NCBI RefSeq assembly: GCF_002943755.1
Contig: NZ_MQUB01000001.1
Coordinates: 2,406,501 to 2,470,500 of the forward strand
Source: Aureitalea marina
GTDB taxonomy: Bacteria; Bacteroidota; Bacteroidia; Flavobacteriales; Flavobacteriaceae
Direction of reading: 5' to 3'
DNA length: 64,000 bases
In this document: positions 7,921 through 16,191 of the stretch, one piece after another
Layout: each line of letters begins with the position of its first letter
Position numbering within the stretch: position 1 is the stretch's first letter
Program-made: the position numbers and the translations under genes
Notes under the pieces: generated by a model
What the model was told of the DNA's origin: nothing
What the model saw: the letters and a program-made list of their open reading frames with translations, nothing else
Database searches by the model: none

Positions 7921-9174
7921 TTAATCGTCTATCTTCTTGAACAGCAGGCAAGCATTATGACCTCCAAAACCAAAAGTATTACTCATGGCCACCCGGACTT
8001 CGCGCTCCTGGGCCTTGTTGAGGGTCAGATTAAAAGATGGATCGATGTTCTCATCCACCGTAGTATGGTTGATGGTCGGAGGGACCACTCCAGTTTGCAT
8101 GGCCAGAATAGAAGCAATGGCTTCTATGGCTCCTGCTGCTCCCAGCAAGTGCCCGGTCATGGATTTGGTCGAATTGATGTTGATATTCGGGCTGTGATCT
8201 CCAAAGACAGCCTTAATGGCCTTCAGCTCGGCAACATCTCCCAATGGGGTTGAGGTACCGTGGGTATTGATATGATCTACGTCTTCCGGTTTCATTCCGG
8301 CGTCGTTCAGGGTGTTGATCATCACTCGCTCTACCCCAATTCCCTCAGGATGAGGAGCAGTCATGTGGTGAGCGTCACTAGACATTCCACCACCCATTAC
8401 CTCACAATAGATCTTGGCTCCACGTTTCTTGGCATGCTCGTACTCTTCCAGGATCAGGGCACCAGCGCCCTCACCTAAAACAAAACCATCCCTGGTTGCA
8501 TCGAAAGGACGTGAAGCTGTTTCCGGACTTTCGTTCCGGGTAGAAAGAGCATGCATGGCATTGAAACCACCCATACCTGCAATGGTAACGGCTGCCTCAC
8601 TACCACCGGTCACTATTATATCACAATGACCTAAACGGATGTAGTTCAGGGCGTCGATCATAGCGTTCGCAGACGACGCACAGGCCGAAACAGTGGTGTA
8701 ATTGGGCCCCATGAACCCATGTTTGATGGAAATATGACCCGGAGCGATGTCCGCGATCATTTTGGGAATGAAGAAGGGGTTGAAACGTGGAGTTCCATCC
8801 CCTTCTGCAAAGTTTATCACTTCGTCCTGAAACGTTTGCAATCCACCAATACCTGCACCCCAGATCACACCTATACGAAACTTGTCTAGTTCGTCCAGGT
8901 TCATTTTTGCATCAACGATCGCTTCATCTGAAGAGATGAGCGCATATTGTGCAAAACGGTCTAATTTTCGGGATTCTTTTCGGTGGAAGTGATCGTTCGG
9001 ATCGTAGTTCTTGATCTCGCAAGCGAATTTAGTCTTGAATTTCTCAGTGTCATAATAGGTGATCGGAGCGCTTCCGCTCTTACCATTCTTTAATCCCTCC
9101 CAATAAGCTTCAATGTTATTTCCTATGGGAGTGAGTGCACCAAGTCCAGTTACTACAACTCGCTTAAGTTCCAT
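7921..9174 (-). CDS. fabF: Beta-ketoacyl-ACP synthase II
   Basis: A 417-residue condensing enzyme for elongation of fatty acyl-ACP with malonyl-ACP. The catalytic triad is complete: Cys165 in TVSACASSAN, His305 in NTHGTSTPLGD and His342 in STKSMTGHLLGAAGA. The N-terminal VVVTGLGALTPIGN and C-terminal NTFGFGGHNAC motifs are typical. It lies 14 bases downstream of acpP and 6 bases upstream of rnc in the classic acpP-fabF-rnc order, and is expressed from the promoter upstream of acpP. Confidence 0.98.
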   Translation of the reverse strand: MELKRVVVTGLGALTPIGNNIEAYWEGLKNGKSGSAPITYYDTEKFKTKFACEIKNYDPNDHFHRKESRKLDRFAQYALISSDEAIVDAKMNLDELDKFRIGVIWGAGIGGLQTFQDEVINFAEGDGTPRFNPFFIPKMIADIAPGHISIKHGFMGPNYTTVSACASSANAMIDALNYIRLGHCDIIVTGGSEAAVTIAGMGGFNAMHALSTRNESPETASRPFDATRDGFVLGEGAGALILEEYEHAKKRGAKIYCEVMGGGMSSDAHHMTAPHPEGIGVERVMINTLNDAGMKPEDVDHINTHGTSTPLGDVAELKAIKAVFGDHSPNININSTKSMTGHLLGAAGAIEAIASILAMQTGVVPPTINHTTVDENIDPSFNLTLNKAQEREVRVAMSNTFGFGGHNACLLFKKIDD

Positions 9175-9188
9175 ATATGGAAGTTAAA

Positions 9189-9422
9189 TTATTTTGCTTC
9201 TTCTATATAAGAGATAGCCTGACCAACAGTAGCAATGTTCTCTGCCTGATCATCCGGGATCTGAATATCGAATTCCTTTTCGAACTCCATGATAAGTTCT
9301 ACGGTATCCAATGAATCCGCCCCAAGGTCGTTGGTGAAACTTGCTTCATTAACCACTTCATTTTCATCAACACCCAGCTTGTCAACGATGATCGCTTTTA
9401 CTCTTGATGCAATGTCTGACAT
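9189..9422 (-). CDS. acpP: Acyl carrier protein
   Basis: A 77-residue acidic four-helix carrier for fatty acid synthesis. The phosphopantetheine attachment site is Ser37 in [10 protein letters not shown]. It is first in the operon and the promoter 9454-9485 lies just upstream. Its size and acidic composition are standard. Confidence 0.98.
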   Translation of the reverse strand: MSDIASRVKAIIVDKLGVDENEVVNEASFTNDLGADSLDTVELIMEFEKEFDIQIPDDQAENIATVGQAISYIEEAK

Positions 9423-9453
9423 AATTCTAATTTTTAAGTTTGGTTACAAGGTG

Positions 9454-9485
9454 CAAAAATACACTATTTTGATTTATGACCTCAA
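9454..9485 (-). promoter_or_regulatory. Bacteroidota-type promoter for acpP-fabF-rnc
   Basis: Read on the minus strand: TTG (9485-9483), a 21-base spacer, then TATTTTTG (9461-9454), an exact match to the TAnnTTTG -7 element of Bacteroidota. It ends 31 bases before the acpP start, a normal 5' leader distance. Confidence 0.75.
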
Positions 9486-9597
9486 TTGACGGCATAAATG
9501 TGTATCCAATTTAATCAATTTTACGGTAAGTAAATTCTGTTTGGATTACTTTTGTTTAAGAATTGATTCTGTCCTAATTGAAGACCCCTTACAATTC

Positions 9598-10188
9598 ATG
9601 AAACAACGCATTGCCATACTAGCATCGGGTGATGGCACCAACGCCGAGAATATTATTCGGTTTTTTGAAGATCACCAGCATGTGGAAGTATCCTTGGTAG
9701 CTACAAACAAGGCGACAGCAGGCGTTATAGAACGTGCTGAGCGATTAGGGGTGGAAGCCCTTGTATTTAACAGGGAACAACTCAAAGATGTTGCAGGCCT
9801 TTTGGCCGAATTGAAAACACGTAAGATCGATTTCGTGGTATTGGCCGGTTTCCTGCTGATGATCCCTCATCACCTTATCGAGGCTTTTCCCGAGCATATG
9901 ATCAATATTCACCCGGCCTTATTGCCAAAATTTGGAGGTAAAGGCATGTACGGTATGCACGTACATCGAGCTGTCAAGGAAAAAGGTGAGACCGAAACAG
10001 GGATAACCATTCATTTGGTCAATGAACACTACGACCAGGGTGCCATCTTATTTCAGTCCAAGGTAGAGGTGTCACCCGGGGACAGCCCCGAGCAGATCGC
10101 CGAAAAAGTACACCAGCTGGAATATCAATACTATCCAAAGGTCATCGAACAGATGGTCCGGAACACTTCTCAAATTGATCATGGCTAA
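9598..10188 (+). CDS. purN: Phosphoribosylglycinamide formyltransferase
   Basis: GAR transformylase using 10-formyl-THF, in the third step of purine synthesis. The ATG at 9598 is chosen because it gives the family N-terminus MKQRIAILASGDGTN; the open frame further upstream from TTG 9541 overlaps the likely -7 element TACTTTTG at 9547-9554. Catalytic and folate-binding motifs HPALLPKFGGKGMYG and ITIHLVNEHYDQG are present. Length is 196 residues, normal for the Bacteroidota form. It overlaps the RNase H gene by 8 bases and is divergent from acpP. Confidence 0.95.
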   Translation: MKQRIAILASGDGTNAENIIRFFEDHQHVEVSLVATNKATAGVIERAERLGVEALVFNREQLKDVAGLLAELKTRKIDFVVLAGFLLMIPHHLIEAFPEHMINIHPALLPKFGGKGMYGMHVHRAVKEKGETETGITIHLVNEHYDQGAILFQSKVEVSPGDSPEQIAEKVHQLEYQYYPKVIEQMVRNTSQIDHG

Positions 10189-10822
10189 AAAGCAGAAGTA
10201 CTATGTGGTCTGGTATGGCAACCCGGATGGAATCTATGATAGCTGGGATAAGTGTAAGAAGGCCATAGCAGGTATCTCCGGAGCCCAATACAAATCCTTT
10301 GAAAGTCTTAAAGAAGCCAAAATTGCCTATGACAGAAGCTATGAAGACTACAAAGGAAAGTCCACGACCAAGAAGAAAAAGAAACTGAGCCGCAGTGAAT
10401 TGGAACGAATTGGGGAACCCAACCTATATTCTATTGCGGTAGACGCGGCCTCCAGCGGCAATCCCGGAAAAGTTGAATACAGGGGTGTAGATACCCAAAC
10501 GGGCAAACAGCTGTTTCACCAAGGCCCCTTTGAGAAGGGTACAAATAATATAGGAGAGTTCCTGGCCCTTGTTCATGGCCTGGCTTTTTTAAAGAAACAT
10601 GGAAGCGACCGGATCTTGTATACCGACTCCCGCATCGCCATGGGATGGGTCAAGAAGAAGAAATGCAATTCCAAGTTGGAAAGAAGTGCTAAGAACAAGC
10701 CGATTTTTGACTTGGTAGACCGGGCCGAGCATTGGCTACAAAAACACACTTACAAGACCAAGATCGTCAAATGGGAAACCAAGGCCTGGGGCGAGATCCC
10801 TGCAGACTTTGGCCGGAAATGA
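10181..10822 (+). CDS. RNase H with N-terminal viroplasmin domain
   Basis: A protein of about 213 residues. Residues 1-50 are a caulimovirus viroplasmin-type module (YYVVWYGNPDGIYDSWDKC, then QYKSFESLKEA) as in eukaryotic RNase H1, which binds RNA-DNA hybrids. The C-terminal RNase H domain shows the first catalytic Asp in IAVDAASSGNPG, Glu in NNIGEFLALVHG and Asp in LYTDSRIAMGW. It cleaves RNA in hybrids. The ATG at 10181 is preferred to TTG 10175; it lies inside the end of purN. A basic KKKKK linker separates the two domains. Confidence 0.92.
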   Translation: MAKKQKYYVVWYGNPDGIYDSWDKCKKAIAGISGAQYKSFESLKEAKIAYDRSYEDYKGKSTTKKKKKLSRSELERIGEPNLYSIAVDAASSGNPGKVEYRGVDTQTGKQLFHQGPFEKGTNNIGEFLALVHGLAFLKKHGSDRILYTDSRIAMGWVKKKKCNSKLERSAKNKPIFDLVDRAEHWLQKHTYKTKIVKWETKAWGEIPADFGRK

Positions 10823-10825
10823 AAC

Positions 10826-10848
10826 AACCCCCGTTTTCACGAGGGGTT
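10826..10848 (+). terminator. Weak hairpin after the purN-RNase H unit
   Basis: AACCCC (826-831) pairs with GGGGTT (843-848) a few bases after the stop codon. No T tract follows, so it may be a processing or Rho-type end rather than a true intrinsic terminator. Confidence 0.35.
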
Positions 10849-10941
10849 CCTTACAAGTTGAAAAGAGTTGTACGTATTCGTACTGCGTTGAATAAAATCT
10901 TCTTATGTCAGGTTTAATTTCTTAAAATGATCGGACAGCTC

Positions 10942-11733
10942 TTACGCGATAATCATCGCCTCTGCTCTCTGCATCGGTATGCGTATTGGAAAAGTTAAAA
11001 CTGTAGGCCCCCAACTACTAATTGACGTAGACGACCAATAGCGACTACTGTAATCCGGGCCATTGGTGCTGGAATCGCCATCGGTATCAAGCACTTTGAA
11101 GAGTACATAAGCCGCATCCTCAAGCGCCTTTAATTCACCAATGGATGGCAGGTGCCAATCTGAAGTACCGTCTGGGGCAACATAGTCCTCACATACTTTA
11201 ACGGCGTCATTGGCCACGGGACTATTGGAGTTGGCTATTGACGTATTGGTTGCACCATCCCACCAACTTTGAGAATCAGTATCCGTAAAATTAGGACCCC
11301 ATTCCAGGGTATAATCTCCACCTGAACTGAGATCATCCAGGCTAGCAATCAGCCCGTGTTTTCCATTTTCGTATACGTAAAAGACTACTCCTCCTCCGTA
11401 AAGCTCCCCGACGTAGTGATTTCCATCTTCACCTGAAGTAAACCTAACCCATTCGCTAATTGTATCATCCCACCAGTAATATCCAGGCGTTACCGCCATA
11501 TCACCTGTTCCAGCAGTTGCTGTATTAAAGACAAAAATACCGTGTGTAGGCTCTGTTACCGGAGCCTCAACATCACGAGAGGATAAGGCGATATTTGGAA
11601 ACATGACTCCTTTATCAGACGAACTGATATCCAGGATAGCGCCATCGGCGGGGGTGGTCGTATTAATTCCTATCTGTGCACGTACTGAACTAAATGTCAG
11701 TACGATTAAGATTAATGTAAATACCTTTTTCAT
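10942..11733 (-). CDS. Secreted Lcl/DUF1566-like surface protein, 3' end frameshifted
   Basis: 263 residues as read. A signal peptide (LILIVLTFSSVRAQ) is followed by the GINTTTPADGAILDISS head seen in many flavobacterial surface proteins, a linker, and a C-terminal Lcl-type domain (GGVVFYVYENGKHGLIAS; DWHLPSIGELKAL; SSRYWSST). After SSWG the reading frame is wrong. Adding one base to the G tract at 11008-11012 restores AYSFNFSNTH and the family's ending YRVRAVRSF with a stop at 10922. So the intact gene is 10922-11733, and this copy has a -1 frameshift or a sequencing error. Its role is probably cell-surface or adhesion, unproven. Confidence 0.75.
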   Translation of the reverse strand: MKKVFTLILIVLTFSSVRAQIGINTTTPADGAILDISSSDKGVMFPNIALSSRDVEAPVTEPTHGIFVFNTATAGTGDMAVTPGYYWWDDTISEWVRFTSGEDGNHYVGELYGGGVVFYVYENGKHGLIASLDDLSSGGDYTLEWGPNFTDTDSQSWWDGATNTSIANSNSPVANDAVKVCEDYVAPDGTSDWHLPSIGELKALEDAAYVLFKVLDTDGDSSTNGPDYSSRYWSSTSISSWGPTVLTFPIRIPMQRAEAMIIA

Positions 11734-11820
11734 GACTTGTAGATTTGTATTGGCATTACAAGTGTAGGTATTTTCTTATGCTAAACGTATGATTTAACGT
11801 TATTTTCGTTATGAAGAATT

Positions 11821-11921
11821 ATTTTATCGATAAAATGCACTTTTTAGACCACACAACTCTACTTATATTCCTACAAGCCAAGTATTTAGTTGTCGTTTAA
11901 ATACATTTTTTGTCGACAAAA
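11821..11921. promoter_or_regulatory. Two related AT-rich palindromes, possible operator pair
   Basis: ATTTTATCGATAAAAT at 11821-11836 is a perfect 16-base palindrome. TTTTGTCGACAAAA at 11908-11921 is a perfect 14-base palindrome. They share TTTTrTCGAyAAAA, with centres 86 bases apart. Both lie upstream of the Lcl-like gene start (11733) and downstream of the 11965-12564 gene. A dimeric regulator is a plausible reader, but none is identified. Confidence 0.45.
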
Positions 11922-11964
11922 TGTTATCACAGAATGAATTTGTTCTATGTTTGTAGGAAGGAGT

Positions 11965-12564
11965 TTAATTTCTCCATTTGATCCATATGGTGGCTGTCGG
12001 CTGTGAGACGTCTCCATCCCCATTATCAATTAACCGCACCACCAAGTAATCCCCTGCGCTGAAGTCGGTATTGGTCTTGTCGTCAATGTAAGTGTTACTG
12101 GAAAGATTGAAGCTTACAGAAGAATTAGTTGTTGTACCATTTCTAACACGTATCTGAAACTCCTTATCAGATGTCCCACCAGAAGAATTCGCCGTAACGG
12201 CAATAATTGTACCGTCGAAAGGCATAATCGGACCACTGCTCTGGTTGTTCATATTTCCCCCAAATTGTAGCCCTCCTGAGGCCCTGTTCCCACTCCTCGC
12301 AAATGAAAGAGGTATTGTTTGTGTACTCAACCACTTGCCGCGTTTATCATCGTACAGATAAAGTTCTGTTCCTATGACAGCGATCTGTCCATCTGCAGTT
12401 CCGGTGGGTGAGGTTTGTGGATTCAATTCCAGGGCGGGAAGCCCGGAGCCGGAATCATCGATCTCCAATTGGGCAGAAGGAGAGGTAGTGCCTATACCAA
12501 CCTGGCCAAATATTACAGAAAAATTAAAAAGGAATACAATTAGGGATAGGGTGAAGTTTTTCAC
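11965..12564 (-). CDS. Secreted protein of unknown function with flavobacterial GIGTTSPSA head
   Basis: 199 residues from a GTG start. The signal peptide (LSLIVFLFNFSVIFGQ) leads into VGIGTTSPSAQLEI, a head module shared with the neighbouring Lcl-like protein and with many phage-tail-like or surface proteins of Bacteroidota. The rest is polar and strand-rich (FQIRVRNGTTTNSSVSFNLS; GDYLVVRLIDNG), resembling a beta-sandwich. It is exported, probably to the surface. It has its own promoter at 12596-12625. The function is not recognised. Confidence 0.7.
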   Translation of the reverse strand: MKNFTLSLIVFLFNFSVIFGQVGIGTTSPSAQLEIDDSGSGLPALELNPQTSPTGTADGQIAVIGTELYLYDDKRGKWLSTQTIPLSFARSGNRASGGLQFGGNMNNQSSGPIMPFDGTIIAVTANSSGGTSDKEFQIRVRNGTTTNSSVSFNLSSNTYIDDKTNTDFSAGDYLVVRLIDNGDGDVSQPTATIWIKWRN

Positions 12565-12595
12565 TGTAGTCTGGGGATAAATTTTGTAATAAGCA

Positions 12596-12625
12596 CAAAA
12601 TTAATAATCTTCCTTACAATAGCAA
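12596..12625 (-). promoter_or_regulatory. Promoter for the secreted protein at 11965-12564
   Basis: On the minus strand TTG (12625-12623), a 19-base spacer, then TAATTTTG (12603-12596), matching the TTG/TAnnTTTG consensus. It ends 31 bases before the GTG start, which supports that start. Confidence 0.65.
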
Positions 12626-12703
12626 ATCTATTTATCTGATTACCAGTACACCCCTTAGGATTAGATCACTATGATCTAGACGAATCAGATGTCGCTGACC
12701 ATA

Positions 12704-12734
12704 TTGTTGATTGATTCACAAAAGCCTATCTTTG
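12704..12734 (+). promoter_or_regulatory. Promoter for the PfkB-family kinase
   Basis: TTG at 12707-12709 (or 12704-12706) lies 17 (or 20) bases before TATCTTTG at 12727-12734, an exact TAnnTTTG match. The kinase ATG at 12757 follows after 22 bases. Confidence 0.7.
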
Positions 12735-12756
12735 CAGCTCATTTCAAATGCGGTAT

Positions 12757-13683
12757 ATGAGCAAATTGGTAATCGTCGGAACTGTCGCTTTTGACGATAT
12801 CGAAACCCCATTCGGAAGGAGTGATAAGATCCTTGGTGGCGCGGCCACATTTATAGGTCTGGCCGCCTCCCAATTCAAAGTTTCTGGAAGTGTCGTATCT
12901 GTTGTTGGTGGTGATTTTCCAAAATCCTATCTGCAACTCCTGGAAGATAAAGGCATGGACATCTCGGCCATCGAGGTCATCCCTGACGGTAAGACCTTCT
13001 TCTGGAGTGGAAGGTACCACAACGACATGAATTCCAGGGACACCCTCTCTACAGAACTCAACGTCCTGGCAGATTTCAAACCAGTGGTCGCCAAGAATTA
13101 TCTGGATTCTGAAGTGCTTATGTTGGGCAACCTGCACCCCAACATCCAGATCTCTGTAATTGAGCAGATGAATAGCCGACCAAATCTAATAATTCTGGAT
13201 ACGATGAATTATTGGATGGACAACACCCTGGACGAGCTCATGCAAGTGATTAAAATGGTTGATGTGATCACCATAAACGATGAGGAAGCCCGGCAACTGA
13301 CAGGAGAATATTCCCTGGTGGTTGCTGCGCACAAGATCATGACCATGGGTCCCAAATTCGTAGTCATCAAAAAAGGGGAACACGGCGCCCTTCTATTTCA
13401 TAAGGAGGAAGTCTTCTTTGCCCCTGCCCTTCCGCTGGAAGAAGTTTTCGATCCGACCGGAGCAGGTGACACCTTTGCTGGAGGATTTGCGGGCTACCTT
13501 GCGAAGACCGGCGATTACAGCTACGAGAACATGAAGAATGCCATTATCTATGGTTCGGCATTGGCCTCTTTTTGTGTTGAACGATTTGGTACGGAGCGCT
13601 TGATCGATCTGTCCAAGCCTGAAATGCATCAACGCCTTCAACAATTTAAGAATCTGACTCAATTCGATATAGAACTCGCATAA
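12757..13683 (+). CDS. PfkB-family sugar/nucleoside kinase
   Basis: A protein of about 308 residues; the start at 12757 (MSKLVIVGTVAFDDIE) is favoured over 12748 by the family N-terminus and by spacing to the promoter. Ribokinase-fold features are the GG-containing lid region KILGGAATFIGLAAS near residue 30 and the C-terminal signature DPTGAGDTFAGGF with its catalytic Asp near residue 245. It phosphorylates a sugar or nucleoside with ATP; the substrate cannot be read. It stands directly upstream of purF, separated by a terminator, and adenosine or ribose salvage would fit but is inference. Confidence 0.92.
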   Translation: MSKLVIVGTVAFDDIETPFGRSDKILGGAATFIGLAASQFKVSGSVVSVVGGDFPKSYLQLLEDKGMDISAIEVIPDGKTFFWSGRYHNDMNSRDTLSTELNVLADFKPVVAKNYLDSEVLMLGNLHPNIQISVIEQMNSRPNLIILDTMNYWMDNTLDELMQVIKMVDVITINDEEARQLTGEYSLVVAAHKIMTMGPKFVVIKKGEHGALLFHKEEVFFAPALPLEEVFDPTGAGDTFAGGFAGYLAKTGDYSYENMKNAIIYGSALASFCVERFGTERLIDLSKPEMHQRLQQFKNLTQFDIELA

Positions 13684-13688
13684 TAAAT

Positions 13689-13716
13689 AACGCCCTTTCA
13701 CTGGGCGTTTTATTTT
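13689..13716 (+). terminator. Intrinsic terminator after the PfkB kinase
   Basis: Stem AACGCCC (13689-13695), loop TTTCACT, stem GGGCGTT (13703-13709), then TTTATTTT. It lies only 13 bases before the purF start, so purF is either transcribed by read-through or from a promoter I do not see. Confidence 0.8.
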
Positions 13717-13728
13717 GAATTTGGTGTT

Positions 13729-15630
13729 ATGAGCGACTTTTTAAAGCACGAATGTGGAATTGCCCTGATAAGGCTTCGCAAACCCCTTGAATATTACAAG
13801 GAGAAATACGGTACCGCCTTTTATGGTGTGAACAAGATGTACCTGATGATGGAGAAGCAGCACAACCGAGGGCAGGACGGTGCTGGCTTTGCCAGTATTA
13901 AAATGGACGTTTCCCCCGGGGAACGATACATCAGTCGGATCCGCTCCAACGACCCGCAACCCATTCAACACATTTTTGATCAGATCAACTCCAGGATCAA
14001 TGAGGAGTTTGAGAAGGATCCCGCAGTCAAGGACGACGTTCAGTTACAGAAAAAGAATATACCCTATATAGGCGAACTTCTTATGGGGCATGTACGGTAT
14101 GGTACTTTTGGAGGTAACAGCATTGAAAGTGTTCATCCTTTCCTGAGACAGAATAACTGGATGCATCGAAACCTCATCATTGCAGGTAACTTCAACATGA
14201 CCAACACCAATGAGCTGTTCGAAAACCTGATCCGCTTAGGGATGCATCCTAAAGAGAAAGCCGATACCATTACGGTGATGGAGAAGATCGGACATTTCCT
14301 GGATGATGCAGTTCGCAAACTATACAAAAAGGCCAAAGCTGACGGAATGAGCAAGCGAGAGGCCTCTCCTTTTATTGTAGAACATTTGAATGTCGCCAAA
14401 ATCCTGCGTAAATCAGCCAAGAACTGGGACGGAGGTTATACCATGGGCGGATTGCTAGGTCATGGAGATGCATTCGTACTTAGAGATCCCGCTGGTATTC
14501 GACCTGCTTATTATTATCAGGACGACGAAGTGATCGTTGTGGCCTCTGAACGCCCTGCCATTCAAACCGTATTCAATGTTCCTTTCGAGTCCATTAAGGA
14601 ACTAGACCCTGGTCATGCCCTGGTCATGAAGAAAGACGGACGTACTTCCCTGGACCAGATCCTGGAGCCCTTAGAACGAAAATCTTGTTCTTTCGAGCGG
14701 ATCTATTTCTCTCGAGGAAGTGATGCCGAGATCTATCAAGAAAGGAAAAAGCTGGGCGCCTTACTGATGCCCAAGGTGCTGGATGCCATCGATAGGGATA
14801 CGGCCAATACGGTCTTTTCGTTCATTCCTAATACGGCAGAAACCAGCTTCTACGGTATGCTGGAAGCGGCCCAGGACGAATTGAACAGTCAAAAGAACGA
14901 AGCCATTTTGGCACAGAAGGACACTCTGAGTCCTGAAAAACTTGAAGAGATCCAATCACAAACCATTCGTACCGAAAAGATCGCCATCAAGGATGTAAAA
15001 CTGCGGACATTCATTACTGAAGACAGCAGTCGTGACGATCTCGTAGCTCACGTCTACGATGTTACCTACGGCGTTGTGAAACCCGAAGATAACTTGGTGA
15101 TCATCGATGATAGTATCGTAAGAGGAACAACCCTGAAGAAAAGTATCCTTAAGATGCTGGACCGATTGAACCCAAAAAAGATCGTGGTAGTGTCTTCTGC
15201 TCCCCAGATCCGATATCCGGATTGCTACGGTATCGATATGGCTCGCCTTGAACATTTGATCGCATTTAATGCAGCTCTCGAACTACATAAGGATAGAGGC
15301 AACGAAGGAATCGTTGATGAGATCTACGCCAAATGTAAAGCCGAACTGGAGAAAGAGGACAAGCAGGATGTGGTGAACCAAGTGAAAGCTTTATATGAGC
15401 CTTTCACTGATGAGGAGGTTTCTGAAAAGATCTCCGAAATACTTACTCACGAATCGATTGATGCCGAAGTCAAGATTATCTTTCAATCTGTGGATGACCT
15501 GCATATGGCTTGCCCAAAAAACCTGGGAGACTGGTACTTTACAGGCGACTACCCAACACCGGGAGGGAACCGCGTGGTGAACAGAGCTTTTGTACATTTC
15601 TACGAAGGCAATCCGGCAAGAGCTTATTAA
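13729..15630 (+). CDS. purF: Amidophosphoribosyltransferase (long Bacteroidota form)
   Basis: The committing step of purine synthesis: PRPP plus glutamine to phosphoribosylamine. The glutaminase nucleophile is Cys9 in HECGIALIRL, followed by QHNRGQDGAGFA and MGHVRYGTFGG. The PRPP-binding loop is VIIDDSIVRGTTLKKS near residue 460. At 633 residues it is much longer than the E. coli enzyme (about 505); the extra length lies in insertions in both domains, as is usual in Bacteroidota. There are no propeptide residues to remove except a short leader before Cys9, so processing is uncertain. Confidence 0.95.
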   Translation: MSDFLKHECGIALIRLRKPLEYYKEKYGTAFYGVNKMYLMMEKQHNRGQDGAGFASIKMDVSPGERYISRIRSNDPQPIQHIFDQINSRINEEFEKDPAVKDDVQLQKKNIPYIGELLMGHVRYGTFGGNSIESVHPFLRQNNWMHRNLIIAGNFNMTNTNELFENLIRLGMHPKEKADTITVMEKIGHFLDDAVRKLYKKAKADGMSKREASPFIVEHLNVAKILRKSAKNWDGGYTMGGLLGHGDAFVLRDPAGIRPAYYYQDDEVIVVASERPAIQTVFNVPFESIKELDPGHALVMKKDGRTSLDQILEPLERKSCSFERIYFSRGSDAEIYQERKKLGALLMPKVLDAIDRDTANTVFSFIPNTAETSFYGMLEAAQDELNSQKNEAILAQKDTLSPEKLEEIQSQTIRTEKIAIKDVKLRTFITEDSSRDDLVAHVYDVTYGVVKPEDNLVIIDDSIVRGTTLKKSILKMLDRLNPKKIVVVSSAPQIRYPDCYGIDMARLEHLIAFNAALELHKDRGNEGIVDEIYAKCKAELEKEDKQDVVNQVKALYEPFTDEEVSEKISEILTHESIDAEVKIIFQSVDDLHMACPKNLGDWYFTGDYPTPGGNRVVNRAFVHFYEGNPARAY

Positions 15631-15641
15631 ACCAAAAAAAG

Positions 15642-15678
15642 CGACAAAATACCCGAATTAGGCATTTTGTCGAGTTTT
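15642..15678 (+). terminator. Intrinsic terminator after purF
   Basis: CGACAAAAT (15642-15650) pairs with ATTTTGTCG (15664-15672) in a nine-pair stem extended by CC/GG, followed by AGTTTT. Confidence 0.75.
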
Positions 15679-15733
15679 CCTACCCGTTTATCCAAAAGTA
15701 GGAAAAATCCTCTTTTTATTAACCTCCTTGACT

Positions 15734-15741
15734 TATCTTTG
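15734..15741 (+). promoter_or_regulatory. -7 element of putative small RNA I
   Basis: TATCTTTG matches TAnnTTTG exactly and sits 5 bases before the conserved hairpin at 15747. The same octamer precedes the twin RNA at 16550. No convincing TTG box lies 17-23 bases upstream. Confidence 0.5.
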
Positions 15742-15745
15742 ACTC

Positions 15746-15818
15746 ATACCATAGCATAAGTAGGTTAAGTTCATGGTAAGATTTGGGGCAAAAAGGCTAG
15801 CATCTGCTAGCCTTTTTA
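15746..15818 (+). ncRNA. Putative small RNA I (conserved hairpin plus terminator)
   Basis: About 73 bases. TACCAT and ATGGTA (ends of 15747-15778) enclose a 20-base loop. A linker GATTTGGGGCAAAA follows, then a terminator GGCTAGC-ATCT-GCTAGCC with five T (795-817). The 32-base hairpin is identical in the twin at 16563-16594, while the terminator stem there is a different sequence with the same shape. This conservation of loop sequence and of structure suggests a trans-acting RNA. A one-base indel after the hairpin shifts every reading frame between the twins, arguing against a peptide. The target is unknown. Confidence 0.6.
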
Positions 15819-15968
15819 TTTTGCCTCAAATGAGGGGTGGCGAGCGGCGCAAGCCGCGAGGCGTTTCCCATTCTCCCTCATCTGCTAGCCTTTTTATTTT
15901 GTCCCAAATGAGGGGTGGCGAGCGGCGTAAGCCGCGAGGCGTTTCCCATTCTCCCTCATCTGCTAGCC
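15803..15968 (+). repeat. Tandem 78-bp structured repeat, family A (two full units plus a remnant)
   Basis: Units start at 15803, 15881 and 15959 (truncated after ten bases), with a period of exactly 78. Each contains the terminator 3' arm GCTAGCC with its T tract, then GGGGTGGCGA, the hairpin GCGGC-GNAA-GCCGC and GAGGCGTTTCCCA. Loops are GCAA in unit 1 and GTAA in unit 2, both GNRA type. A diverged unit recurs at about 16105-16173. Confidence 0.85.
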
Positions 15969-15977
15969 GTCCTTTAT

Positions 15978-16111
15978 ACTTGAGACATCTCTAGTTCGAC
16001 TCCCAAGGGTAGTCTGCTCATTATATCAGCCCCTTCCGCTCCCGCGGCAATCTCCGTCAGAAGTCCACCGACTTCTGGTTTGCGAACAAAACTGCACTGC
16101 GATCGGGTAGC
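15978..16111 (+). repeat. Structured element C, copy 1
   Basis: It begins ACTTGAGACATCTCTAG and contains CCGC-TCCC-GCGG, then the hairpin AGAAGTC-CACC-GACTTCT, GGTTTGCGAACAAAACTGCA and ATCGGGTAGCGAG. It runs straight into a diverged family A unit. Copies 2 and 3 keep the same helices with different bases. Confidence 0.65.
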
Positions 16112-16173
16112 GAGCAGCATTAGCTACGAGGCGTTCTCCATTCCTTCTCTTCTGCTAGCCTTTTTATTTTGCC
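16105..16173 (+). repeat. Diverged family A unit joined to element C copy 1
   Basis: GGGTAGCGAGCAGC, ATTA, GCTACGAGGCGTT and then TCTGCTAGCC with T tract and TTTTGCCTC align with the family A unit. This is the fourth occurrence of the GCTAGCC-T arm in the module. Confidence 0.6.
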
Positions 16174-16191
16174 TCAATTTCAGACAATCTC

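Noticed and set aside
15773-15994. 73-residue frame with repeated GGERRKPRGVSHSPSSAS segments
   Set aside because: It is the translation of the 78-bp family A repeats (78 is a multiple of 3, so the peptide repeats). The twin locus has an indel that destroys the frame, and the RNA helices explain the conservation.
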